The position numbers and the translations under genes are program-made. A stretch of DNA of 64,000 bases from Dactylosporangium roseum (GTDB lineage: Bacteria > Actinomycetota > Actinomycetes > Mycobacteriales > Micromonosporaceae). The number at the start of each line of letters is the position of its first letter. Position 1 is the first letter of the stretch. Below are positions 49,245 through 57,465 of the stretch, in pieces. The notes under the pieces are model-generated. The model did no database searches. It was not told the DNA's origin and saw only the letters and a program-made list of their open reading frames with translations. The stretch spans positions 186,001 to 250,000 of the forward strand of contig NZ_CP073721.1 in the NCBI RefSeq assembly GCF_025264685.1. The letters are read 5' to 3'.

Positions 49245-52200
49245 GTGACCGAGTGGGAGCCGGCCACCGAGGCCGAGATCGCCATGCGGGATGCCCTGCG
49301 TGCCAACGATCAGGAGCAGTATTTCCGCATCCTGGCGCGCACCGACATCCTGCTGCCGATCGCGCCCGACGCCCAGACCAGCGGCGACGGCGGCGGCTGG
49401 GGCACCTGGACCACCGAGGGCCGCACTCACGTGCTGGCCTTCACCTCGCCCACCGCGCTGCACGAGTGCCTGGCCGGGCATCCGGGCACCCACCGCCGGG
49501 TGCCGTTCCGTGACCTGGCCGGCATATGGCCCAACGTCGAGTGGTGGCTGGCGGTCAATCCCGGCCTGCCGATCGAGGGCTACCTGCCGAGCTGGTTCGT
49601 GACCCAGATCAGCCGCGGCGACGTCCGCCTTCCCGGTCGCACACTCGGTGCGCGGGCCCGCATGGATCAGGCCGGCTCCCGGGCCCGGGCGGTGGCGCAG
49701 GTGCCGGTGCGGCCCGTGCCCAACCAGCCCGCCCCGACCCCGATCGAGCGCCAGCGGATGCGCTCCGACCAGGCCGGTCAGCCGCCGTCCACGTTCGCGC
49801 CGCGGCGCGACGTCCCACCGCCGGACGTCGCACCTCCCGGAGCCTTCCACCCGACGCGGGCCGATCGTCCGGTCAACTTCGAGCGCACGATGGGCGCTCG
49901 TCCAGATGCGCCGGTTTCGCCGCCTTCCGGGGGTTTCAGCGCTTTGGGCGGTGCCGGTGGTCCAGTGTCAGGTGGTCCCGTGTCGGGTGGTCCCGCGCCG
50001 GGCGCGGCTCGCGGGCGGGCGGCGTTCCCGCGGCGCGGACTGTTCGACGAGGACGACCGCAAGTCGCTCGACGTGCCGAACGAGCGCGACCTCTTCGCCG
50101 ATGTCGACCATGGCCCGGGCCGGTCCGACCTGCCCCGGCGTCCAACGTCGAACGGCGCCGGACGGCCGGCCGAACCGGCGCCGGGTGCCGGCCCGCCGGC
50201 GTGGACGCCGGGTGCCGGCGCCGCCGACCCCGGGTCTGACGAGGCGAACGGCGACCCCCGGCGGCACTGGCCGCGCCGGGATCCTTCGCGGAGCCTCGGC
50301 GAGGTGTTCACCGAGCACGCCGATCCGGTGATCCCGGCCGCCTGGCAGCCGCCGCCGGTCCTGCCGAGCCCGGCCGGTCTGCCACTGCCGACCCGCCAGC
50401 CGCAGGCGCCACAGCCGCCGTTCGGCGTCGGCGGGACGTTGCCGTCGCGTCCGTCGGGTGCCCTGGACGACGCGCGGCCCACGTCGCCGGCCGGCGAGTC
50501 GCGGCCGGCGGGCGGGTTCTTCGGTGCGGCCGCTCCGACGGAGCCGGCGGTCGGCTGGGGCGAGCAGCCGGTGGAGGAGCCCCGTGCGTACCGGCCCGAG
50601 GCCGGCCCGCTGCCGAGGCGGCCCGGCAGTGAGCAGACGCAGCCGATCAGTTCGGGTTGGGACGGGCCCGGCGACGTGCGCCCCGTCAGCCCGGGGCCGA
50701 CAGCGGTGCGGCCTTCTGGCGGCGATCCCGCCGGCGAGCCTGCCTTCCGTCCGGCCGAGGAGGGGCCGGTGGCCTACCAACCGGCCGGGGAGTTCGCCGC
50801 CTTCCAGACGGGTGTAGAGCCCTACCGGCCGGTCGAGCAGCCCGCGCCCTACCGGCCCGTCGAGGAGCCCGGCGCGGTTGCCCCGTTCCCGGTCGCTGAG
50901 GAGGCCGGCGTGCTGCCCGCGGAGCCGTTGCCGTTCGACCCGCCCGGGTCCGGCCGGCTCGCCGCCGAGCATCCCGAGCATCCCGAGCATCCCGAGCCTC
51001 CCGAGCATCCCGAGGCCGACAACGCGCAAGGGGCATCGCCGTTCGGGGAGGTGGCGGCCAAGGCGCGGGCCGCGGGCTTCGGGCGGAGCACCGACCTGGA
51101 CCAGCATCCGTTCTTCGCCGATGCACCCGATTTCGCGCCTGTCGAGTCCACGGTCGAGCCGTTCGTCGAGGCCGCCGACCGGCCGCCCGCGGAGCGAGCG
51201 TTCGAGTCGCGCTCGTTCTTCGAGCCGGTCGAAGCACCCGCGCCGGAGTCGCCGTTCACGGCACCGTCCGAGGTGATCTACGAGGCGCGAATCGAGCCGC
51301 GCGCCGAGCGGGCCCCCGACCTGATCGACGTGCCCACCGAGCCGGTCGAACACCCGGAGCAGCAGCCGGCTGCCGAACGGCCGTTCCAGACGTCCTTCGC
51401 GTCGGGACTCGACGCCTTCGCCGAGCCGCACGCCGCCGCGGAAACCACAGCAGCGGCCAAGGACCAGGAGGAGCACGAGCCGTCGCCCGAGCTGCGGTCG
51501 TTCTTCGAGGCCGGGGCGGCCGAGCGGGAGCAGTCGCAGGCGGAGGAGCCGGCCTACTCGTGGTCGTACACGCCCGAGACCGGGTACGAGCCGGAGGTCG
51601 TCGACGCCGGGGTGGTCGTCCCGGCGACGCCGGAGCCCGCGATCGAGGACCCGCCGGCCGTGGCGTCACCGCCGGCCACAAGCTCCCCACCGGCGCCGGA
51701 CTTCCACCCGGCCAACAACGTCGAGCAGGACCTCTTCGACGCCGTCCAGGCCAACAGCACCGACCGGTTCCTGTCGACGCTGCTGCTGGCCAAGGTGATC
51801 GTGCCGCTGTGGACCGGTGAGGGGCCGGTCGAGCCGACCCGCTGGCGGACCGAGCACATGAACGGCGTGCCGCACCTCGTCGTCTTCTCGTCGCAGGAGC
51901 GGATGGCCGACCGGCTCGGGCCGGACATGCCGGGTAGCTGGATCAAGTTCACCCGGCTGATCCGCCACTGGCCGCCGGGCGACGAACTCGCGTTCGCGAT
52001 CAACCCGGAGTCGCCGGCCGGTGCCGTGCTGCCGGGCACGGAGGTCGTACAACTGGCCACGTGGGCTGCCGAAATGGGTCTCGGCGTCGACGAGCCGGAC
52101 GAGCAGCCCGGCGCACCGAAACCGACCGAGGCCAGCCAGCCGCGGCCCACGTTCGAGCCGCCCACGTCCAGCGACCAGCTCGTGATGCAGAAGCCGATTT

Positions 52201-52655
52201 CGCCCGAGCAACTGTCGTACTACCTGGAGCGCAACTACGACCGCGTCTCCGGCTTCGTCCACCGGGCCAGTGAGGTCGCCCATCTGGAGACGCCCGAGCA
52301 GCTCTACAACGCGCTGGGCCTCGACTACGCGGGGTCGTCGTTCAAGCCGGACGCCGGCGAGGTGTACGTGCTGCGGTGGATCGCCTACCGCGGCAACCTC
52401 TACCGGATTCCGTACGGCGGTTCGTCCCCGGAGGCGATGCGTGCCATGCGGGGCTGGGTGATCGAGCGAGCGCCGTTCCGCGGCAACGGGTTCGCGCCGA
52501 GCGAAACCAGCGACGTCATCGCCGAGTTCAAGGTGGACAGCGCGCGGCTCCCGCACGACGCCGAGTTGTGGCGGCTGCGGCGCGACGGCCGGCAGGAGCT
52601 CATCGCGCGGCTCGACGCCGACGGCCCGAACTGGCGGAAGACCGGTGCGCTGTGA
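49245..52655 (+). CDS. Large SseB-domain protein of the ESX locus
   Basis: A 1,136-residue protein. Residues 1-125 are an SseB-like domain (EAEIAMRDALRANDQEQYFR, DILLPIAPD, HVLAFTSPTALHECLAGHPG, WWLAVNPGLPIEGYLPSWFV). Residues 125-800 are a disordered Pro/Ala/Glu-rich linker that includes a PEH repeat. Residues 823-960 are a second SseB-like domain (VEQDLFDAVQANSTDRFLST; KVIVPLW; LAFAINPESPAGAVLPG). Residues 980-1136 are a distinct C-terminal domain (SPEQLSYYLERNYDRVSGFV; EVYVLRWIAYRGNLYRIPYG). No signal peptide or membrane helix. GTG 49245 has GAGGGGG five bases upstream. The layout of repeated recognition domain, flexible linker, unique end and coupled small gene suggests an ESX substrate or effector. 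Function not known. Confidence 0.75.
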   Translation: MTEWEPATEAEIAMRDALRANDQEQYFRILARTDILLPIAPDAQTSGDGGGWGTWTTEGRTHVLAFTSPTALHECLAGHPGTHRRVPFRDLAGIWPNVEWWLAVNPGLPIEGYLPSWFVTQISRGDVRLPGRTLGARARMDQAGSRARAVAQVPVRPVPNQPAPTPIERQRMRSDQAGQPPSTFAPRRDVPPPDVAPPGAFHPTRADRPVNFERTMGARPDAPVSPPSGGFSALGGAGGPVSGGPVSGGPAPGAARGRAAFPRRGLFDEDDRKSLDVPNERDLFADVDHGPGRSDLPRRPTSNGAGRPAEPAPGAGPPAWTPGAGAADPGSDEANGDPRRHWPRRDPSRSLGEVFTEHADPVIPAAWQPPPVLPSPAGLPLPTRQPQAPQPPFGVGGTLPSRPSGALDDARPTSPAGESRPAGGFFGAAAPTEPAVGWGEQPVEEPRAYRPEAGPLPRRPGSEQTQPISSGWDGPGDVRPVSPGPTAVRPSGGDPAGEPAFRPAEEGPVAYQPAGEFAAFQTGVEPYRPVEQPAPYRPVEEPGAVAPFPVAEEAGVLPAEPLPFDPPGSGRLAAEHPEHPEHPEPPEHPEADNAQGASPFGEVAAKARAAGFGRSTDLDQHPFFADAPDFAPVESTVEPFVEAADRPPAERAFESRSFFEPVEAPAPESPFTAPSEVIYEARIEPRAERAPDLIDVPTEPVEHPEQQPAAERPFQTSFASGLDAFAEPHAAAETTAAAKDQEEHEPSPELRSFFEAGAAEREQSQAEEPAYSWSYTPETGYEPEVVDAGVVVPATPEPAIEDPPAVASPPATSSPPAPDFHPANNVEQDLFDAVQANSTDRFLSTLLLAKVIVPLWTGEGPVEPTRWRTEHMNGVPHLVVFSSQERMADRLGPDMPGSWIKFTRLIRHWPPGDELAFAINPESPAGAVLPGTEVVQLATWAAEMGLGVDEPDEQPGAPKPTEASQPRPTFEPPTSSDQLVMQKPISPEQLSYYLERNYDRVSGFVHRASEVAHLETPEQLYNALGLDYAGSSFKPDAGEVYVLRWIAYRGNLYRIPYGGSSPEAMRAMRGWVIERAPFRGNGFAPSETSDVIAEFKVDSARLPHDAELWRLRRDGRQELIARLDADGPNWRKTGAL
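50970..51014 (+). repeat. Five-unit 9-base tandem repeat
   Basis: CATCCCGAG units (one is CCTCCCGAG) in frame inside the linker of the SseB-domain protein; each unit encodes His-Pro-Glu (Pro-Pro-Glu in the variant). Whole-unit gain or loss would keep the frame. Confidence 0.85.
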
Positions 52656-53017
52656 TCCGTGACGGTTACGCGGCCCGGTGGCGCGGCGCGGAGTACGAGG
52701 CGAGCCCCGACGGCGACGACGTCCGGTTGTACCGCCCGGATCCGGGCGACGGGTTCGACGAGGTACGGCCCGGCCGGTACCGCCGCATCGTCTCCCTGGC
52801 CGAGGTCGACGACCTGACCTATGTGCGGACCACGTGCTTCTGGCGCGGGCAGCCGTTCATCGTGCTGGGCGAGCACGACGGGTGGCTGCGGGTCGAGTAC
52901 ACCGGCGGGCGGGCGCCCGTCGCCGCCGAGCTCGGCCTGGAGGAGTTCGACTACGGCGTGTATCAAGGCTGGGCGCCCAAGGTCGAGGTCTCCGAGCTGC
53001 GCGAGTACCGCGTTTGA
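52652..53017 (+). CDS. Small partner of the SseB-domain protein, possibly immunity-like
   Basis: A 121-residue, acidic, beta-rich soluble protein (start MIRDGYAARWRGAEYEA). It has segments VRPGRYRRIVSLAEVDDL, FIVLGEHDGWLRVEYTGG and FDYGVYQGWAPKVEV. The GTG overlaps the stop of the large gene (GTGA), so the two are made together. I recognise no named family. An acidic partner coupled to a large multidomain ESX-locus protein could be a chaperone or immunity protein. This is an inference from layout only. Confidence 0.55.
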   Translation: MIRDGYAARWRGAEYEASPDGDDVRLYRPDPGDGFDEVRPGRYRRIVSLAEVDDLTYVRTTCFWRGQPFIVLGEHDGWLRVEYTGGRAPVAAELGLEEFDYGVYQGWAPKVEVSELREYRV

Positions 53018-53021
53018 GGCG

Positions 53022-53945
53022 CTAGCCGCCCTTCACCCAGCGCAGGATCTCGCCGGCGACCAGCTCGGGCTGCTCGAGGTGCGAGAAGTGCGACGCGTTG
53101 GGCAGCAGGCGCCACTCGTACTCGGCCAGCACATAGCGCCCGGATCCCTGTGCGGTGCGTGGCAGCACCGCGGGATCGAGCGCGCCGTGCAGTTGCAGGG
53201 TCGGCGCGGTGACCGGCCGTTGCAGTTGCTTGACGAAGCGGTACCCCTGGAGCCGCAGCGCCGACCGCACCGCCCAGCGGTAGGTCTCCAGCGCGCAGAA
53301 CGCCGCCTGCGGGATCTGCATCGCTTCGCGGCAGCATTGTTCGTACGCGCGGAAGTCGGCACTGCCGACCCAGGCGGGTGCCCCCCACCGTTCCAGGTAG
53401 TCGCCGACGAGCGCCGCGTTGTCCCGGGTCAGGATGTGCTCGAAGCGCGGCACCTGGAACTTCAGCACGGGCCTCGCGGCGGCGAGCTGCCCGCGCGGGT
53501 CGGCGGCGAGCGCGGCCCGCAGCCGCAGCGGGTGGGCGGCGCCGAGGACGACGAGCCGCCGGACCAGCTTCGGGTGGAACGCGGCGGTCGCCCAGGCGAT
53601 CATCCCGCCGCATCCGGCGCCGACGAGGTAGGCGCTGCGCTCGCCGAGGGCGCGGATCAGGCCGGCCACGTCGCCGGCCATCGTGTACCCGTCGTAACCG
53701 CGCGGTGGCTTGTCGCTCGCCCCGTATCCGCGGAGGTCGATCGCGACCGCACGGAACCCGGCGTCGGCCACGGCGGTCAGCTCGTGGTGCCATGCGTACC
53801 AGAACTCGGGAAAGCCGTGCAGGAACAGCACCAACGGTCCGGTGCCGGCCTCCACGACGTGGAACCTGGTGCCGTTGGCGCTCACGAAACGGTGCGACCA
53901 CGGGCCGTCGAGCATGACGCACGTGTCGTCAACGGAGGGGTTCAT
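53022..53945 (-). CDS. Alpha/beta hydrolase, epoxide-hydrolase-like, nucleophile absent
   Basis: A 307-residue alpha/beta-hydrolase fold protein. HGFPEFWYAWHHEL gives the oxyanion HGFP, with RGYGASDKPPRGYD and the late His in NASHFSHLEQPE. A candidate acid is in LHGALDPAVLP. At the nucleophile elbow, where epoxide hydrolases have GHDWGG, this protein reads GAGCGG, so Asp is replaced by Gly. I recall a related actinobacterial subfamily with GHGWGG at this spot. The activity is therefore open. The ATG start has TACGCT seven bases upstream. It is divergent from the C45-family gene. Confidence 0.8.
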   Translation of the reverse strand: MNPSVDDTCVMLDGPWSHRFVSANGTRFHVVEAGTGPLVLFLHGFPEFWYAWHHELTAVADAGFRAVAIDLRGYGASDKPPRGYDGYTMAGDVAGLIRALGERSAYLVGAGCGGMIAWATAAFHPKLVRRLVVLGAAHPLRLRAALAADPRGQLAAARPVLKFQVPRFEHILTRDNAALVGDYLERWGAPAWVGSADFRAYEQCCREAMQIPQAAFCALETYRWAVRSALRLQGYRFVKQLQRPVTAPTLQLHGALDPAVLPRTAQGSGRYVLAEYEWRLLPNASHFSHLEQPELVAGEILRWVKGG

Positions 53946-53952
53946 GTCGCTC

Positions 53953-53958
53953 AGCGTA
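53953..53958 (-). promoter_or_regulatory. -10 element, leaderless promoter of the alpha/beta hydrolase
   Basis: TACGCT (minus strand) ends seven bases before the ATG at 53945. Confidence 0.55.
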
Positions 53959-54039
53959 GGGCCAGCGGGTCCGATTTCCTGCCAGGTGAGCGGCTGTGAT
54001 CCGGGTTGTCGAGGGTCGCGCGCAGGGCGTGGTGGCGTT

Positions 54040-54045
54040 TAGCGT
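54040..54045 (+). promoter_or_regulatory. -10 element, leaderless promoter of the C45-family gene
   Basis: TAGCGT ends seven bases before the ATG at 54053. Confidence 0.55.
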
Positions 54046-54052
54046 CTTCGGC

Positions 54053-55150
54053 ATGGACCTGCCGTTGCCGCTCATCACCGTCGAAGGTACACCCGGTGAG
54101 TGCGGGATCGCATACGGTAACTCGGCCGCCGACTTGATCGCGGCCAACACCGCGAACTACTTGGCGCGGTTCGCCTCGGACGCCGGCATCGACGCGGCGT
54201 CGGCCCGGCGGTTCGGTTCGCTGTTCCGCGACGCCTCCCACCGCCACGCGCCGCGGGTGGCGCAGATGCTCGACGGCGTGGCCGAGGGCTCCGGCGTGGA
54301 CGTCACCGAGATCTACGCGCTCAACGGCCGCTCCGAGTTGCTGTACGCCGGGAACAATGCCGCGACGGAGTGCACGGCGATCGGTGTGCTCGACACGCGG
54401 ACGGCGAGCGGGCACACGCTGCTCGCGCAGAACTGGGACTGGCATCCGGCGCAACGGCCGTACGCCCTGCTGCTCGCCACCCGCGACGAGCACGGATCGC
54501 AGGTGCTCGCGCTGACCGAGGCCGGCATGCTCGCCAAGGCCGGCTTCAATGACGCGGGCCTCGGCGTCTGCGTCAACTTGCTGGGCTCCGACCGTGACGG
54601 CCGTTCGGGTGGGGTGCCGTACCACGTGTTGCTGCGCGCCGTCCTCGAGGCGCGCGTGCTCGGTACGGCGATCGCGGCGGCGTGTGCGACGCCGCGCGGC
54701 TGTAGCATCAACCTGCTGGTCGGTCAGGCGTTCGGCGACGGCATTCCGGGTGAGGTGCTCGACATGGAGGTCGCGCCCGGCGACGTCGGGTTCCTGAACC
54801 CGGTCGACGGCGTGATCACGCACGCCAACCACTTCGAGGCGCCGCTGCCGCTGTTCGACGTCCTTCGCGGCATCGGCAGCGCGTCGTTCTTCCGTGGCGC
54901 ACGGTCACGCCGGCTGCTCGGCGACGGCCTGCTCGACGAGTCGCGGATCCGGGCCGTGCTCGCCGATCATGGCGGCTATCCGCAGTCGATCTGCCGGCAC
55001 GACGTCCACGCGCCGAGTGCGGCAGGTCTCACTGAATCGCTGTATGCGGTGCTGCTCGACCTGGACGAGCGCCGCATGTCGATCGCCGCCGGACCGCCGT
55101 GTCAGGCCGACAAGTACCACGACATCCGACTTGACGGACTTTTCGTCTGA
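54053..55150 (+). CDS. C45-family peptidase/acyltransferase (isopenicillin N acyltransferase-like)
   Basis: A 365-residue N-terminal-nucleophile hydrolase relative. The expected processing Cys is Cys107 in NAATECTAIGV. The family's GQNWDW-type segment appears as LLAQNWDWHP, followed by AKAGFNDAGLGVCVNLL and ITHANHF. Family members hydrolyse or transfer acyl groups on amides and mature by self-cleavage before the Cys. The substrate is not known. ATG 54053 agrees with the leaderless -10 TAGCGT, and a start at 53996 would be read through that element. Confidence 0.8.
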   Translation: MDLPLPLITVEGTPGECGIAYGNSAADLIAANTANYLARFASDAGIDAASARRFGSLFRDASHRHAPRVAQMLDGVAEGSGVDVTEIYALNGRSELLYAGNNAATECTAIGVLDTRTASGHTLLAQNWDWHPAQRPYALLLATRDEHGSQVLALTEAGMLAKAGFNDAGLGVCVNLLGSDRDGRSGGVPYHVLLRAVLEARVLGTAIAAACATPRGCSINLLVGQAFGDGIPGEVLDMEVAPGDVGFLNPVDGVITHANHFEAPLPLFDVLRGIGSASFFRGARSRRLLGDGLLDESRIRAVLADHGGYPQSICRHDVHAPSAAGLTESLYAVLLDLDERRMSIAAGPPCQADKYHDIRLDGLFV

Positions 55151-55455
55151 TTCTTCACCGGTACGGCCCGTGCCGTGCCCTCATGACCAGCGATTTTCCG
55201 GCTGTGCCGCAGCTTAAATGTATCTGTGCTGATGTCTGCGGACCGGGCCGCGGTTTCCCGCTTGCGACGCCTCGTTTCCGCAGTTCACCCTGGGGATGCC
55301 CGACCTCATGCGGGCAATCGCGGCCTCCGGTCCCCACCAGGCGTCTTAAGTCCTGGTCAGGGCGCTTCAGGGGTGGGTTGTTCATGGTCTGGGCGGCTAC
55401 TACCTTCCGCTATCGACGCACGTGAGCCCCACATCGTCGGAATCGGGATTTGTAG
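55151..55455. other. 305-base intergenic region before the DUF1800 gene
   Basis: No supported frame. It holds one small hairpin (ACCAGG 55336-55341 with CCTGGT 55352-55357) and several GCGG-rich stretches. Promoter elements for 55456 are not clear; CGGGA six to ten bases upstream of the ATG is a weak ribosome-binding site. Confidence 0.5.
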
Positions 55456-57456
55456 ATGAGCGAGCGAGACGTGCCGAGACGGCGCCCGGGACGGGGCCTC
55501 GACGGCAGCCACGACCCGTACGCGGACCCGTACTACGAGTCCGGCTACGAGGACCAGACCGGACAACTCGGGCAGCACCCCCGATACGCCGGTCGGTGGG
55601 GCAACGGCGCGATGCCCGCCGACCGTGGCGGCTCCGGCCCGCACTTCTACGGCCCGGGCGCCATGTCCCGCAGCCGCGGTGCCGGCCTGCCGGACATCGA
55701 CGACGAGGACGACGAGCCGTCGAACTGGCGCCGCCGCACGGCGATGGTCGCCATCGGCGGTGGCGCGGCCGCGCTGATCGGCGGCGGCGCCTACGCCGTC
55801 ACCCAGTTCTTCGGCAAGGGCACGCGGCCGGCCGCCGACAACGGCGAGCTGCCCGTCGACACCGCTGCCCCGGCCTACGTCGACCAGAACCAGAGCCTCA
55901 TGAACGGCCAGGCGGGCCTGGGCATCCGCAAGAACACCCCGACCACGGGCTCGTCGTTCGGCACCCCGGCCGACGCGGCCAAGAACGCGGTGGTCGTCGG
56001 CAACACGGTCCTACCGAAGAAGGACTCGGTGCGGCACCTCGCCAGCCGGCTCACCTTCGGGCCGAACAGCCGGGTGATCAGCGACATCAACAAGCTCGGC
56101 ATCGACGGCTGGATCGCCAAACAGCTCAAGCCGGAGACGATCCCGCTGACCCGCGGCGAGCAGAAGGCCGACGCGGAGCTGATCACCTGGAACATGTCGT
56201 ACGAGCAGCTCAAGGCACAGCGCGAGGATCTGGGCAAGAAAGGCATTAGGGCCGACGAGCAGAACGTGCGGTACGCCATCGCCAAGCAGCTCTTCTCCGA
56301 CCGCCAGCTCTTCGAGATGCTGGTCGACTTCTTCAACGACTACCTGCACGTGGCGGCCTTCCACGACGGCAACGAGCTGGTCCGGGCCGCCTTCGAGCGC
56401 GACGTCGTCCGCAAGCACGCGCTGGGCAACTACGTCGACATGTTCCTCGCGGCGAACAAGCACCCGGCGCTGCTGCGGTACCTGGACCAGCAGTCCTCGA
56501 CCAAGGACCAGATCAACGAGAACCTGGCCCGCGAGAACCTGGAGCTCTACACCGTCGGCGCCTTCAACGGGTACAACGAGACCGACGTCCGGCAGGCGGC
56601 CATGCTGCAGACCGGCCGGAGCATCCGCGACAACCAGTACGTGTACCGGCCGGAGCAGCACTACGTCGGTCCGGTGAAGATCATGGGGTTCTCCCACGCC
56701 AACAACTCCGCCGAGGGCGGTGAGGCGGTGCAGGAGGCGTACTTCCGGTACCTCGCCCTGCACCCGAACACCGCCCGGTACATGGCGCAGAACCTCGCCA
56801 CCCGCTTCGTCTCCGACGTGCCGCCGAAGACGCTGGTCGACGCCATGGCCAAGACCTACATCGACAAGAAGAGCAACATCACGGCCGTGCTCATGACGAT
56901 GCTGAGCCGCACGGAGTTCTGGGCCTCCGTCGGGCAGAAGGTCCGCCGCCCCGGCGAGTACCTCACCGCCACCTACCGAGCCCTGGACATCAACCCCGAC
57001 GCCCCGGCCGGCTTCACCTCGAACAACACGAACGTCAGCCCGTTCGTCCAGGGTCTCGGCGACATCGTGCGCAAGCTCGAGGAGTTCGGCCACGCGCCGA
57101 TGGAGCTGCCGACGCCCAACGGCTACCCCGACGTCTACGTCGCCTGGACCTCCGCCGGGACGATGGTCAATCAGTGGAACGACGCCTACAACGCCGTCGT
57201 CGGCAACCGTCGGCAGTTCACCTGGCAGAAGCCCGAGGCGATCGTCGCCGAGCCGCCGAACACCGCTGGTGCGTACCTGGACGCGTTGAGCAAGAAGCTG
57301 ATCAACGTCACGCTCGACAACACCCGGAAGACCGCGATCCTGAAGATCGCCGGTCCGAACGTCACCGCCTCGACCCCGGTGGACGCCACGTTCAACGGTG
57401 CGATCGCCGCCGTCGTCCGGGCCCTCTTCACGACCCCTCACCACTACCTGCGGTAG
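55456..57456 (+). CDS. DUF1800-family protein, probable Tat substrate
   Basis: A 666-residue protein. An acidic, Tyr/Gly-rich 90-residue lead is followed by WRRRTAM and a hydrophobic segment (98-116), which looks like a twin-arginine signal set far from the N-terminus. The DUF1800 core follows (LASRLTFGPNSRVISDI; LRYLDQQSSTKDQINENLARE; LELYTVGAFNGYNETDVRQAA; GFSHANNSAEGG). DUF1800 proteins almost always pair with DUF1501 proteins, as here, 9 bases apart. The pair is exported and may be enzymes of unknown type. Confidence 0.85.
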   Translation: MSERDVPRRRPGRGLDGSHDPYADPYYESGYEDQTGQLGQHPRYAGRWGNGAMPADRGGSGPHFYGPGAMSRSRGAGLPDIDDEDDEPSNWRRRTAMVAIGGGAAALIGGGAYAVTQFFGKGTRPAADNGELPVDTAAPAYVDQNQSLMNGQAGLGIRKNTPTTGSSFGTPADAAKNAVVVGNTVLPKKDSVRHLASRLTFGPNSRVISDINKLGIDGWIAKQLKPETIPLTRGEQKADAELITWNMSYEQLKAQREDLGKKGIRADEQNVRYAIAKQLFSDRQLFEMLVDFFNDYLHVAAFHDGNELVRAAFERDVVRKHALGNYVDMFLAANKHPALLRYLDQQSSTKDQINENLARENLELYTVGAFNGYNETDVRQAAMLQTGRSIRDNQYVYRPEQHYVGPVKIMGFSHANNSAEGGEAVQEAYFRYLALHPNTARYMAQNLATRFVSDVPPKTLVDAMAKTYIDKKSNITAVLMTMLSRTEFWASVGQKVRRPGEYLTATYRALDINPDAPAGFTSNNTNVSPFVQGLGDIVRKLEEFGHAPMELPTPNGYPDVYVAWTSAGTMVNQWNDAYNAVVGNRRQFTWQKPEAIVAEPPNTAGAYLDALSKKLINVTLDNTRKTAILKIAGPNVTASTPVDATFNGAIAAVVRALFTTPHHYLR

Positions 57457-57465
57457 GCGGCACAC

